64,000 bases of DNA from Ferrovibrio sp964218355 (GCF_964218355.1 NZ_CAXPMC010000007.1:62001-126000), one strand, 5' to 3'. Positions 17,527 to 25,295 are shown, counted from the first letter of the stretch. The notes: generated from the letters alone by a model not told the origin. Made by a program: numbers and translations.

Positions 17527-18408
17527 GTGACCTTTCTCGAAACCGCCTGGCATTTCCTGTTCGGCCCGTTTGCCGAATTCGCCTTCATGCGCCGGGCCCT
17601 GGTGGCCTGCCTGGCGATGGCGCTGGGCAGCGCGCCGATCGGCGTGGTCCTGATGCTGCGGCGGATGAGCCTGTTCGGCGAGGCGATGAGCCACGCCATC
17701 CTGCCCGGCGCCGCGGCCGGCTTTCTGGTGGCCGGTTTCTCGCTGCCGGCGATCAGCATCGGCGGCGTTATCGCCGGCCTGGTCGTGGCACTGGCGGCTG
17801 GCGCCGCCACCCGGGCCACCGACCAGCGCGAGGATGCCAGCTTCGCCGCCTTTTACCTGATGGCGCTGGCGCTCGGCGTGACGCTGATCTCGACCCGCGG
17901 TTCGGCGGTCGACGTGATGCAGCTGCTGTTCGGTTCCGTGCTGGCGGTGGATGAGCCGGCGCTGCTGCTGATGGGCGGCGTCTCGACCGTCAGCCTGCTC
18001 GCCTTCGCCGCCATCTACCGGCCGCTGCTGGTCGACGGCTTCGATCCGGATTTCCTGCGCGATGCCCGCGGCGGTGGCACGCTGTACCATTTCGTGTTTC
18101 TGGGTCTGGTCGTGGTCAACCTGGTGGCGGCTTTCCAGGCGCTGGGCAGCCTGATGGCGGTCGGCCTGATGATGCTGCCTGCGCTGGCGGCCCGCTACTG
18201 GACGCGGTCGCTGATCGGTGCGCTTGCGGCAGCTTCGGGTATTGCGCTGCTGTCGGGCTATTGCGGGTTGCTGGTGTCATTCCATGCCGACCTGCCGTCC
18301 GGTCCCGCCATCGTGCTGTTTGCCGGTTTCGCCTATCTGGTCTCGCTGGTGGCGGGCCGGCAGGGGTTGGTCCGGCTGTGGCAGGAGCGCCGGCATCTCG
18401 AGGCCTGA
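17527..18408 (+). CDS. Metal ABC transporter permease (ZnuB/AztB-like)
   Basis: A 293-residue inner-membrane protein with eight to nine predicted helices of the ABC-3 family. It has RRALVACLAMALGSAPIG near the N-terminus and MSLFGEAMSHAILPGAAAG, the conserved coupling segment, around residues 50-70. It includes TLISTRGSAVDVMQLLFGS. It would form a homodimeric channel for zinc with the ATPase upstream. The start ATG/GTG context places it 28 bp after the ATPase stop. No terminator is evident after it. Confidence 0.85.
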   Translation: MTFLETAWHFLFGPFAEFAFMRRALVACLAMALGSAPIGVVLMLRRMSLFGEAMSHAILPGAAAGFLVAGFSLPAISIGGVIAGLVVALAAGAATRATDQREDASFAAFYLMALALGVTLISTRGSAVDVMQLLFGSVLAVDEPALLLMGGVSTVSLLAFAAIYRPLLVDGFDPDFLRDARGGGTLYHFVFLGLVVVNLVAAFQALGSLMAVGLMMLPALAARYWTRSLIGALAAASGIALLSGYCGLLVSFHADLPSGPAIVLFAGFAYLVSLVAGRQGLVRLWQERRHLEA

Positions 18409-18426
18409 AGGCCGGTGGGGCTGCCA

Positions 18427-18446
18427 CGTTTGACCTAGGTCAAACG
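18427..18446. promoter_or_regulatory. Perfect 20-bp FNR/CRP-family palindrome upstream of the PAS gene
   Basis: CGTTTGACCTAGGTCAAACG is fully self-complementary and contains the half-sites TTGAC-N4-GTCAA, a variant of the FNR box TTGAT-N4-ATCAA. Its centre is 18436.5. A -10-like AATAAT at 18466-18471 would place transcription start near 18478, that is the site at -41.5, the class II activator position. The ATG of the PAS gene is at 18508. Confidence 0.72.
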
Positions 18447-18507
18447 CCGCCCGGCACAGCCACATAATAATGCCGCCGCGGATGCTTACTCTGGAGGCGG
18501 GTCCGGC

Positions 18508-19032
18508 ATGACAAAATATGCAGCCCGGCCGACCGGCAGGGAGATTTTTTTCGGCGAGGACGAGATCATCGTCAGCAAGACCGACCTGAAGGGCCGGATC
18601 ACCTATGCCAACGATGTCTTCTGCCGCGTTGCCGGGTATGCCGAGCATGAACTGCGCGCGGCACCGCACAGCATCGTGCGACATCCGGACATGCCGCGCT
18701 GCGTGTTCTGGCTGCTGTGGGAAACCATCTCGAAAGGCAGCGAGATTTTTGCCTATGTGAAGAACATGGCGAAGAACGGCGACTTCTACTGGGTCTTCGC
18801 CCATGTCACCCCGAGCTATGACGAGAGCGGCCAGATCGCCGGCTATCATTCCAGCCGGCGCCGGCCGGACCCGGCCGCCGTGGATAAGGCCGCCGCGCTG
18901 TATGCGCAGCTGCTGGCGGTCGAGAACAGCCATGCCGATCGCAGGCAGGGCCTGCAGGCCGGCATCGATGCGATGCTGGCGCGGCTGTCGGCGGCGGATC
19001 TGACCTACGAGGCCTTCGTCTTTTCGCTGTGA
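18508..19032 (+). CDS. Stand-alone PAS-domain protein, Aer-like sensor module
   Basis: A 174-residue protein made of one PAS domain (about residues 15-125) and a short helical tail. It contains NDVFCRVAGYAEHELRAAPHSIVRHPDMP, split here as FCRVAGYAEHEL and HSIVRHPDMPR, which is the Aer/energy-taxis PAS signature, plus KNGDFYWVFAHVTPSYD. In Aer this domain binds FAD and senses redox state. No output domain is present, so it must signal through a partner. The palindrome at 18427-18446 suggests control by an FNR-like regulator, which would fit an oxygen or redox role. Confidence 0.8.
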   Translation: MTKYAARPTGREIFFGEDEIIVSKTDLKGRITYANDVFCRVAGYAEHELRAAPHSIVRHPDMPRCVFWLLWETISKGSEIFAYVKNMAKNGDFYWVFAHVTPSYDESGQIAGYHSSRRRPDPAAVDKAAALYAQLLAVENSHADRRQGLQAGIDAMLARLSAADLTYEAFVFSL

Positions 19033-19061
19033 TCGGCGCCGCGGCCGCGCACCGCCCCGGC

Positions 19062-19104
19062 AACAAAAAAACCGGCCGCCAGCGGGATGACGGCTGGCGG
19101 CCGG
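19062..19104 (-). terminator. Rho-independent terminator of glnK
   Basis: CCGGCCGCCAGC (19072-19083) pairs perfectly with GCTGGCGGCCGG (19093-19104) around a 9-base loop. Read on the minus strand the stem is followed by seven T residues (complement of the A-run at 19065-19071). It ends glnK transcription and may also serve the convergent PAS gene. Confidence 0.9.
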
Positions 19105-19135
19105 ATTGGTCTGCCCGGAACGGCGTTCGGAAAAT

Positions 19136-19474
19136 TCAGAGCGCGTCGTCGTCGGTCTCGCCCGTGCGGATGCGCAGGGCCTTGTTGATGTCCATCACGA
19201 AAATCTTGCCGTCACCGATCTGGCCGGTCTTGGCGGCATTCTGGATCGCCTCCACGACGCGGTCGGCCAGCGAGGATTTCACCGCCACCTCGATCTTCAC
19301 CTTCGGCAGGAAGCTGACGGCATATTCGGCGCCGCGGTAAATCTCGGTATGGCCTTTCTGGCGGCCGAAGCCCTTCACTTCCGTGACGGTCAGGCCCTCG
19401 ACGCCGAGGCTTGTCAGGGCCTCCCGCACCTCGTCGAGCTTGAACGGCTTGATCACTGCCATGACCAGTTTCAT
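19136..19474 (-). CDS. glnK: Nitrogen regulatory protein P-II, GlnK type
   Basis: A 112-residue PII protein starting MKLVMAVIKPFKLDEVREAL, which is closer to alphaproteobacterial GlnK/GlnZ than to GlnB. The T-loop carries the uridylylated Tyr51 in GHTEIYRGAEY, and the B-loop/C-loop region reads TGQIGDGKIFV. It binds ATP/ADP and 2-oxoglutarate and controls ammonium uptake and nitrogen enzymes. Unusually, no amtB gene follows: the gene ends at a strong terminator. I chose the ATG at 19474; an upstream in-frame ATG adds MRH only. A sigma-54-like element lies upstream. Confidence 0.93.
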   Translation of the reverse strand: MKLVMAVIKPFKLDEVREALTSLGVEGLTVTEVKGFGRQKGHTEIYRGAEYAVSFLPKVKIEVAVKSSLADRVVEAIQNAAKTGQIGDGKIFVMDINKALRIRTGETDDDAL

Positions 19475-19548
19475 GTGTCGCACTCCTCAACGTTGTTGGC
19501 CGTTTTCCGGGCCTTTGCCCTTCCGGCGCGTCGTCACCCTGTCCACCT

Positions 19549-19564
19549 TTCAAGAAGCGTGCCG
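19549..19564 (-). promoter_or_regulatory. Candidate sigma-54 promoter for glnK
   Basis: On the minus strand CGGCACGCTTCTTGAA resembles the sigma-54 consensus TGGCAC-N5-TTGC. GG is followed by a 10-base spacing, with GA in place of the expected GC. It would give a leader of about 60 bases before glnK, a gene commonly under NtrC/sigma-54 control. One core base deviates, so confidence is moderate. Confidence 0.42.
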
Positions 19565-19685
19565 GGTCCTGCGGCGCGAGTCGCAGGCCACTTTAGCCTG
19601 CCGGAGGCGGCAACCGGAAGGCGCTTCGGGCAGGGGGCTGCCCGAAACGCAGTCCATAAGCCTAAAAATTAGGCGATCCGGATGC

Positions 19686-21413
19686 TCAACCAGCCGCCAG
19701 CAGACGGTTCGCCGCCGAGGTCACGGCCTTGAGCGAGGCGGCGACGATATTCCGGTCACGGCCGACCCCGAACAGGGTGGTGCCGTCCGGACGCCGCACC
19801 TCGACATAGGCCACGGCTTCCGAGGCGGCGCCGCCGCTGACCGCGGCCGGGCTGATCGCATGCTCGCGGTAATCGATGAGGTCGATCTTCACCCCGGCAT
19901 GGCGCCCCAGCGCGTCGATATAGGCATCGATCGGCCCGGTGCCGGTACCCTGCAGCTCGATCTCGCGGCCGCCGTCCCGGATGGTGGCGGTCAGGCTGCG
20001 CTGCTCGCTCTTGTGCGGATCCGGCAGGGTGCGGTGCCCGGCAAAGTCGAAGCGGTGACCCGGCTGGCTGAGATACTCGCCATCGAAGGCCTCCCAGATC
20101 AGCTGCGGGCTGATCTCCTTGCCGGTGCCGTCGGCGATCTTCTGGATCACCTGGCTGAACTCGATCTGCAGGCGGCGCGGCAGCTCCAGGCCGTAGTCGT
20201 TTTCCAGCACATAGGAGACGCCACCCTTGCCGGACTGGCTGTTGATGCGGATCACCGGCTCGTAGGCACGGCCGACATCGGCCGGGTCGATCGGCAGGTA
20301 GGGCACTTCCCAGACGCCGTCGTTGCGCTGGGCCTGAGCGGTCATGCCCTTCTTGATCGCATCCTGGTGCGAGCCGGAAAACGCCGTGAAGGCCAGCTCG
20401 CCCACGTAAGGGTGGCGCGGATGCACCGGCAGCTGGTTGCAGTATTCCGCCGTGCGGGCGACCGCAGTGATGTCGCTGAAATCCAGCTCGGGATCGACAC
20501 CCTGGCTGAACAGGTTCATCGCCAGCGTCACCACGTCGACATTGCCGGTACGTTCGCCGTTGCCGAACAGCGTGCCCTCGACCCGGTCGGCGCCGGCCAT
20601 CACGCCCAGCTCCGCCGCCGCCACGCCGGTGCCGCGGTCGTTATGCGGATGCAGGCTGAGGATGATGCAGTCGCGGTTCTTCACCTTGCGCAGGAAATAC
20701 TCGATCTGGTCGGCATAGATGTTGGCCGTCGACATCTCCACCGTGGCCGGCAGGTTGAAGATCACCTTTTTCTGCGGCGTCGGCTGCCAGACATCCATCA
20801 CCGCCTCGCAGATCTCGATGGCATAATCCAGTTCGGTGCCGGTGAAGCTTTCCGGCGAATACTGGAAGACCCAGTCGGTCTCCGGCGCCGCATCGGCCAG
20901 CTGCTTCACCAGCCTGGCACCATCGGTGGCGATTTTCGTGATGCCGGCCTGGTCGAGGCCGAACACCACCCGCCGCTGCAGGGTCGAGGTCGAGTTGTAC
21001 AGATGCACGATGGCGCGATGCACGCCCTTCAGAGCCGCGAAGGTGCGGGTGATCAGCTCCGGCCGTGCCTGGGTCAGCACCTGGATGGTGACATCGGCCG
21101 GGATCGCCCCTTCCTCGATGATCTGGCGCACGAAGGCGAAATCGGTATCGGAGGCGGCCGGAAAGCCGACCTCGATCTCCTTGAAGCCGAGCTGCACCAG
21201 GGTGTCGAACATGCGGCGCTTGCGCTCGGGGCCCATCGGCTCGATCAGGGCCTGGTTGCCGTCGCGCAGGTCGACGCTGCACCAGACCGGCGCCCGGGTG
21301 ATGGTGCGGTTCGGCCAGGTGCGGTCGGGCAGGGGGACCGGCTGGAACGGTCGGTATTTGTGGAAGGGCATCTTGGCCGGGCTGGCGGCCGGGATTTTGG
21401 ACTGGGCGGTCAT
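19686..21413 (-). CDS. leuA: 2-Isopropylmalate synthase, long form
   Basis: A 575-residue enzyme that condenses acetyl-CoA with 2-oxoisovalerate, the first committed step of leucine synthesis. The catalytic TIM barrel has VDLRDGNQALIEPM near residue 50 and the metal-binding LHPHNDRGTG. The C-terminal third (about residues 440-575, with GTGTGPIDAYIDALGR) is the LeuA allosteric domain for leucine feedback. The N-terminus MPFHKYRPFQPVPLPDRTWP marks the long LeuA form found in actinobacteria and some proteobacteria. It is preceded by a leader encoding MNKNRRLLTLLLSGPIL, so attenuation is likely. Confidence 0.95.
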   Translation of the reverse strand: MTAQSKIPAASPAKMPFHKYRPFQPVPLPDRTWPNRTITRAPVWCSVDLRDGNQALIEPMGPERKRRMFDTLVQLGFKEIEVGFPAASDTDFAFVRQIIEEGAIPADVTIQVLTQARPELITRTFAALKGVHRAIVHLYNSTSTLQRRVVFGLDQAGITKIATDGARLVKQLADAAPETDWVFQYSPESFTGTELDYAIEICEAVMDVWQPTPQKKVIFNLPATVEMSTANIYADQIEYFLRKVKNRDCIILSLHPHNDRGTGVAAAELGVMAGADRVEGTLFGNGERTGNVDVVTLAMNLFSQGVDPELDFSDITAVARTAEYCNQLPVHPRHPYVGELAFTAFSGSHQDAIKKGMTAQAQRNDGVWEVPYLPIDPADVGRAYEPVIRINSQSGKGGVSYVLENDYGLELPRRLQIEFSQVIQKIADGTGKEISPQLIWEAFDGEYLSQPGHRFDFAGHRTLPDPHKSEQRSLTATIRDGGREIELQGTGTGPIDAYIDALGRHAGVKIDLIDYREHAISPAAVSGGAASEAVAYVEVRRPDGTTLFGVGRDRNIVAASLKAVTSAANRLLAAG

Positions 21414-21466
21414 GGCTTCGCTCCTGAAGCGGAAAGGTGGATCGACGACTTGGATGGGGCCGGATA

Positions 21467-21499
21467 CGGCCGCCGAGAGGCCCGCGGGCTCAGCGGCCG
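21467..21499 (-). promoter_or_regulatory. Stable 11-bp stem in the leuA leader, possible attenuator arm
   Basis: On the minus strand CGGCCGCTGAG and CTCGGCGGCCG pair over 11 bp with one U-G wobble and an 11-base loop. It lies about 150 bases after the leader peptide and 50 before leuA. No U-run follows, so it is not a textbook intrinsic terminator; it may be a Rho-related or translational switch. Confidence 0.5.
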
Positions 21500-21542
21500 C
21501 AGGTAAGTCGAAGTGCCAGAAGCGAAACGGCAGGCGACAGCC

Positions 21543-21560
21543 GCGCCGGACGGACGGCGC
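21543..21560 (-). promoter_or_regulatory. Short 6-bp hairpin in the leuA leader
   Basis: GCGCCG at 21543-21548 is inverse to CGGCGC at 21555-21560 with a 6-base loop. It lies between the leader-peptide hairpin and the 21467 stem and could be one of alternative structures in the leader. The rest of 21414-21655 shows no gene. Confidence 0.35.
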
Positions 21561-21644
21561 AGCGGGAAATCACGGCAATGGATGAAATCTGGGCAGACAT
21601 GGAAACCAACCGACTGGATTGACAGCGCACACGCTCGAAACCGT

Positions 21645-21668
21645 CCCGACCCTGCTTACAGGATCGGG
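21645..21668 (-). promoter_or_regulatory. Hairpin overlapping the leucine leader stop codon
   Basis: On the minus strand the stem CCCGATCCTG / CAGGGTCGGG (10 bp, one U-G wobble) encloses a 4-base loop TAAG that contains the leader-peptide stop. A hairpin at this place is expected for the 1:2 pause structure of amino-acid attenuators, where ribosome position decides which structure forms. Confidence 0.65.
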
Positions 21669-21709
21669 CCGCTAAGGAGGAGGGTGAGCAGTCGGCGGTT
21701 TTTGTTCAT
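21656..21709 (-). CDS. leuL: Leucine leader peptide preceding leuA
   Basis: A 17-codon ORF encoding MNKNRRLLTLLLSGPIL. Five of six consecutive codons are leucine (CTG CTC ACC CTC CTC CTT), a composition far from chance. It lies about 240 bases upstream of leuA on the same strand, followed by several hairpins. When leucyl-tRNA is scarce, a ribosome stalled on these codons would change the folding of the leader and allow leuA expression. AGGG sits just before the ATG, closer than an ideal Shine-Dalgarno. The peptide itself has no expected function. Confidence 0.85.
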   Translation of the reverse strand: MNKNRRLLTLLLSGPIL

Positions 21710-21718
21710 ATCCCTAAC

Positions 21719-21747
21719 AAAATGACAGCCGGCGGGCCTGCCGTCAA
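21719..21747 (-). promoter_or_regulatory. Candidate sigma-70 promoter of the leuL-leuA transcript
   Basis: On the minus strand a -35 TTGACG (21747-21742) is separated by 17 bases from a weak -10 CATTTT (21724-21719). Transcription would start only a few bases before the leader ATG at 21709. The -35 is good and the -10 poor. Confidence 0.45.
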
Positions 21748-21838
21748 GCAGACCGTTGCCGCTGGCCGGCCGCGCCGCTAATGTCCCCGCGTTTCTAGGG
21801 ACTTGATCCCGGCACCCACCGATCCAGGAAGCAGGGGC

Positions 21839-22540
21839 ATGAAGAAAGTTTATCCAGACGCAAAGGCGGCGCTCGAGGGCGTCACGCGTGACGGCATGAT
21901 GGTGATGTGCGGCGGTTTCGGCCTCTGCGGCGTGCCGGAACGGCTGATCGACGCCCTGATGGACAGCGGCGCCAAGGACCTGACCTGCGTGTCGAACAAT
22001 GCCGGCGTCGACGGCGCCGGGCTGGGCAAGCTGCTGGAGACCCGGCAGATCAGGAAGATGATCTCGTCCTATGTGGGCGAGAACAAGATCTTCGCCAAGC
22101 AGTATCTGGCCGGCGAGCTGGAACTGGAATTCAACCCGCAGGGCACCATGGCCGAGCGCATCCGCGCCGGCGGCGCCGGTATTCCGGCCTTCTTCACCAA
22201 GACCGGTGTCGGCACCCTGATTGCCGAGGGCAAGGAAGAGCGCGAATTCAACGGCGAGCGCTACATCATGGAAACCGGTCTTGTGGCCGACCTGTCGCTG
22301 GTCAAGGCCTGGAAGGCCGATACCGAAGGCAACCTGATCTACCGCAAGACCGCGCGCAACTTCAATCCGATGATGGCCACGGCCGGCCGCGTCACCGTGG
22401 CCGAGGTCGAGGAGATCGTCGAGCCCGGCCAGCTGAACCCGGACATGATCCATACGCCTGGCATCTATGTGCAGCGCCTGATCTGCGGCGCGCCGTACAA
22501 CAAGATCATCGAGAACCGCACCGTGCGGAAGCGCGCCTGA
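21839..22540 (+). CDS. scoA: 3-Oxoacid CoA-transferase subunit A
   Basis: A 233-residue alpha subunit of succinyl-CoA:3-ketoacid CoA-transferase. The oxyanion-hole motif GGFGLCGVPERLID is at about residues 23-36, and CVSNNAGVDGAGLGKLL and FNPQGTMAERIRAGGAGIPAFFT are family-specific. It transfers CoA from succinyl-CoA to acetoacetate for ketone-body or polyhydroxybutyrate use. AGG precedes the ATG at 21839. Subunit B follows 20 bp later. The pair could also act on 3-oxoadipate, but ENG-type SCOT sequences of this length usually prefer acetoacetate. Confidence 0.92.
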   Translation: MKKVYPDAKAALEGVTRDGMMVMCGGFGLCGVPERLIDALMDSGAKDLTCVSNNAGVDGAGLGKLLETRQIRKMISSYVGENKIFAKQYLAGELELEFNPQGTMAERIRAGGAGIPAFFTKTGVGTLIAEGKEEREFNGERYIMETGLVADLSLVKAWKADTEGNLIYRKTARNFNPMMATAGRVTVAEVEEIVEPGQLNPDMIHTPGIYVQRLICGAPYNKIIENRTVRKRA

Positions 22541-22560
22541 GAAGAGGGAGGGACAGCACC

Positions 22561-23211
22561 ATGGCTTGGACCCGCGATGAAATGGCCGCCCGCGCAGCGA
22601 AAGAGCTGAAGGACGGCTTCTACGTCAATCTCGGCATTGGCATCCCGACGCTGGTGTCGAACTACATTCCCGACGGCGTGAAGGTCGTGCTGCAGTCGGA
22701 AAACGGTATGCTCGGCATGGGCCCCTTCCCCTACGAGGGCGAGGAGGATCCGGACCTGATTAATGCTGGCAAGCAGACCATCACCGAACTGCCGATCTCG
22801 AGCTACTTCTCGTCGGCCGACAGCTTCGCGATGATCCGCGGCGGCCATATCGACCTCTCCATTCTCGGCGCTATGCAGGTGGCCGAGAATGGCGATCTCG
22901 CCAACTGGATGATCCCCGGCAAGATGGTCAAGGGCATGGGTGGCGCCATGGATCTGGTCGCCGGCGTCAAGAAGGTGGTGGTCGTGATGGACCACACCGC
23001 CAAGGACGGTGAGAAGAAGCTGCTGAAGAGCTGCAACCTGCCGCTGACCGGCGCCGGCGTGGTCGATATGGTGATCACCGATCTGGCGGTCTTCGAGATC
23101 GACAAGAAGAAGGGCGGCATGACCCTGATCGAGCGCGCTCCCGGCGTTTCGCTCGAGGAAATCCGTGACAAGACCGAGCCGGATTTCAAGCTGGGTGCCG
23201 GCGCCAAGTAG
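22561..23211 (+). CDS. scoB: 3-Oxoacid CoA-transferase subunit B
   Basis: A 216-residue beta subunit. The catalytic glutamate is Glu47 in LQSENGMLGMGP, which forms the CoA thioester intermediate. YVNLGIGIPTLVSNY and the GGHIDLSILGAMQV segment are characteristic. It works as a heteromer with ScoA in the cytosol. A strong GGAGGG precedes the gap to the ATG at 22561. A perfect terminator follows at 23237-23265, so scoAB is a closed two-gene operon. Confidence 0.93.
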   Translation: MAWTRDEMAARAAKELKDGFYVNLGIGIPTLVSNYIPDGVKVVLQSENGMLGMGPFPYEGEEDPDLINAGKQTITELPISSYFSSADSFAMIRGGHIDLSILGAMQVAENGDLANWMIPGKMVKGMGGAMDLVAGVKKVVVVMDHTAKDGEKKLLKSCNLPLTGAGVVDMVITDLAVFEIDKKKGGMTLIERAPGVSLEEIRDKTEPDFKLGAGAK

Positions 23212-23236
23212 GCGCGGACACACGGCTCCGACCGAC

Positions 23237-23265
23237 AGCCCCGGCCGCAAGGCCGGGGCTTTTTT
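23237..23265 (+). terminator. Rho-independent terminator of scoAB
   Basis: AGCCCCGGCC (23237-23246), loop GCAA, GGCCGGGGCT (23251-23260): a perfect 10-bp stem with a GNRA loop followed by TTTTTT. This is a textbook intrinsic terminator 25 bp after scoB. Confidence 0.95.
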
Positions 23266-23357
23266 GTGCGCCGCAGCGTCCCGGGCTTGCGCAGCGTCAA
23301 CTTGCCGGCGGCACGGCCGGGCCATAGCCTGCGATCTTTCCATACGGGAGTCGCGCC

Positions 23358-24821
23358 ATGATCCGGAAACTGCTGCTTGCCCTGCTGGCCGTCATCGTCG
23401 TGGTGGCCGGCATCGTGGTCTACCGCGCCATCACCTTCGTGCCGGCCGAGACGACGGCCGTGCAGCCGGCCGATTACCCGATCGACGCCGATGCGGTCGC
23501 CGGCCGGCTGTCGGAGGCCGTGCGTTTCCAGACCATTTCGCGGCAGCCCCCCGAGCCGGCCGATCCGGTCCCCTTTGCGGCCTATATCGCCTGGCTGGAG
23601 ACCGCCTATCCCGACCTGCATGCGGCGCTGAAGCGCGAGCGTCTGGGCAGCCATGCCCTCCTTTACACATGGCCGGGCCGCGATCCGGCGGCGAAACCGG
23701 TGATGCTGACCGCCCATTATGACGTGGTGCCTGTGATTCCGGGTACCGAGGGCAAATGGACCCATCCGCCCTTCGCCGGTGTCATCGCCGACGGCCATGT
23801 CTGGGGGCGCGGCACCCTGGACGACAAGGGCGCGATGATCACCATGCTGGAAGCGGTGAGCCATCTGCTGCGCGAGGGGTTCGTGCCGAAGCAGACCGTT
23901 TATCTTGCCTTCGGCGACGACGAAGAAGTGGGCGGCGAGCGCGGTGCCGGTGCCATCGTTGCGCATCTGCAGGCGCAGAAGGTGCGGCTGGACTGGTCGC
24001 TGGACGAGGGATCCTTCGTGCTGGACGGCATCGTCCCCGGCGTGGCGCGGCCGCTGGCCAGCATCAATATCGCCGAGAAGGGCTACCTGACCCTGCAACT
24101 GACCGCCCAGGCTGCCGGCGGGCATTCCTCGATGCCGCCGCGCGAGACCGCGGTCGGCCTGATCGCCGAGGCCATCGTCAGGTTGCAGCGGGCACCGCTG
24201 CCCGGCGGCCTCGATGGCGTCAGCGGACAGGCCTTCGGCGCCATGGCGCGAAACATGTCGTTCGACAAGCGCATCCTGTTTGCCAACCAGTGGCTGTTCG
24301 GCGGTCTGCTGGATCATGTGCTGTCGCAGGCGCCGACCACCAATGCGATGCTGCGCACCACCACGGCGCCGACCATGCTGTCGGGCAGCGTGAAGGAGAA
24401 TGTGCTGCCGATCGAGGCGACCGGAACGGTGAATTTCCGCCTGCATCCGCGCGATACCGTCGACGGCGTGATCGCCTACGTGAAGCAGACAATCGCCGAC
24501 GAGCGGATCACGGTTTCGGTTGTCGGCCGTGCGTCGGAGCCTTCCGCAGTGGCGGGCACCGCCACGGCAGGCTTCCGCGCCATGGCTGCTGCCGTGCGGC
24601 GCAGTTACGGCGATGCGGTGGTGCTGCCCGGCCTGACCATCGCGGCGACCGACAGCGCCCATTACGGGGCGATATCCGATAATGCCTATCGCTTCAATCC
24701 GATGATGATCACGGCACAGGACCTGACCGGCTTCCATGGCACCAACGAGCGCCTGTCGCTGGAAAACCTGGCGCGGGCGACTGCCTTTTATATTGACCTG
24801 CTGAAAACAACCGGCGGCTGA
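23358..24821 (+). CDS. M20-family metallopeptidase (PM20D1/carboxypeptidase S-like), membrane anchored
   Basis: A 487-residue di-zinc peptidase. A hydrophobic N-terminal helix (residues 4-22) anchors or exports it. Metal ligands are visible: His120/Asp122 in TAHYDVVPV, Asp155-156 in GRGTLDDKG, and the Glu pair 189-190 in AFGDDEEVGG. The dimerisation domain starts near GYLTLQLTAQAAGGHSSMPP. Related PM20D1 enzymes condense or hydrolyse N-acyl amino acids, and carboxypeptidase S cleaves small peptides. Which applies here is unknown. It is a single gene between the sco terminator and the small-protein pair at 24910. Confidence 0.87.
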   Translation: MIRKLLLALLAVIVVVAGIVVYRAITFVPAETTAVQPADYPIDADAVAGRLSEAVRFQTISRQPPEPADPVPFAAYIAWLETAYPDLHAALKRERLGSHALLYTWPGRDPAAKPVMLTAHYDVVPVIPGTEGKWTHPPFAGVIADGHVWGRGTLDDKGAMITMLEAVSHLLREGFVPKQTVYLAFGDDEEVGGERGAGAIVAHLQAQKVRLDWSLDEGSFVLDGIVPGVARPLASINIAEKGYLTLQLTAQAAGGHSSMPPRETAVGLIAEAIVRLQRAPLPGGLDGVSGQAFGAMARNMSFDKRILFANQWLFGGLLDHVLSQAPTTNAMLRTTTAPTMLSGSVKENVLPIEATGTVNFRLHPRDTVDGVIAYVKQTIADERITVSVVGRASEPSAVAGTATAGFRAMAAAVRRSYGDAVVLPGLTIAATDSAHYGAISDNAYRFNPMMITAQDLTGFHGTNERLSLENLARATAFYIDLLKTTGG

Positions 24822-24909
24822 AGCCCGGCGGCACCATTCTGGCATTGCTGCCGGCCGGCGGCGCCCTATTGTCGGAGCCTGTGGCCAGCCAGCACAGGAG
24901 GACACCGTC

Positions 24910-25284
24910 ATGCAGCGCCGCCATCTGACAATCGCCCTTGCCGGCCTTGGTATCCTGGGGCTGGCCGGTCTCGCCCTGCCGGGTCCGGCAGAGGCCCATC
25001 ATGGCTGGGGTTCGTATGACGCCAGCCGCACCCTGACCCTCGACGGTGTTGTCGAGAAGGTGGTTCCCGACAATCCGCATGCCGAACTGGTGCTGCGGGC
25101 CGATGGCAGATCCTGGCAGGTGATCCTTTCGCCACCTTACCGGATGGCCAATCGCGGCAAGGCCATCGCCGAGATCAAGGCCGGCGACCGGTTGATCGCG
25201 GTCGGCTATGCCAGCAAGCAGCACGAGAACGAGATGCGGGCCGAACGGATCACCCATAACGGGGTGACGGTCGAACTGCGCTGA
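24910..25284 (+). CDS. Exported DUF6152-type protein
   Basis: A 124-residue protein with a signal peptide (MQRRHLTIALAGLGILGLAGLALPGPAEA) and the mature start HHGWGSYDASRTLTLDG, which I associate with DUF6152. The remainder is a small beta-rich domain (GDRLIAVGYASKQHENEMRAERI) like an OB-fold. The N-terminal His-His after cleavage could bind a metal such as copper, but that is inference. It is 11 bp upstream of a membrane protein gene, probably its partner. Confidence 0.72.
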   Translation: MQRRHLTIALAGLGILGLAGLALPGPAEAHHGWGSYDASRTLTLDGVVEKVVPDNPHAELVLRADGRSWQVILSPPYRMANRGKAIAEIKAGDRLIAVGYASKQHENEMRAERITHNGVTVELR

Positions 25285-25295
25285 CGGGGCCCGCG

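Noticed and set aside
21467..21499. Intrinsic terminator before leuA
   Set aside because: The stem is strong but no U-run follows on the minus strand, so I list it as a leader structure and not as a terminator.
22803..24911. Open frame of about 700 codons antisense to scoB and the M20 peptidase
   Set aside because: Low-complexity Arg/His/Gln-rich translation, with conserved catalytic motifs on the opposite strand.
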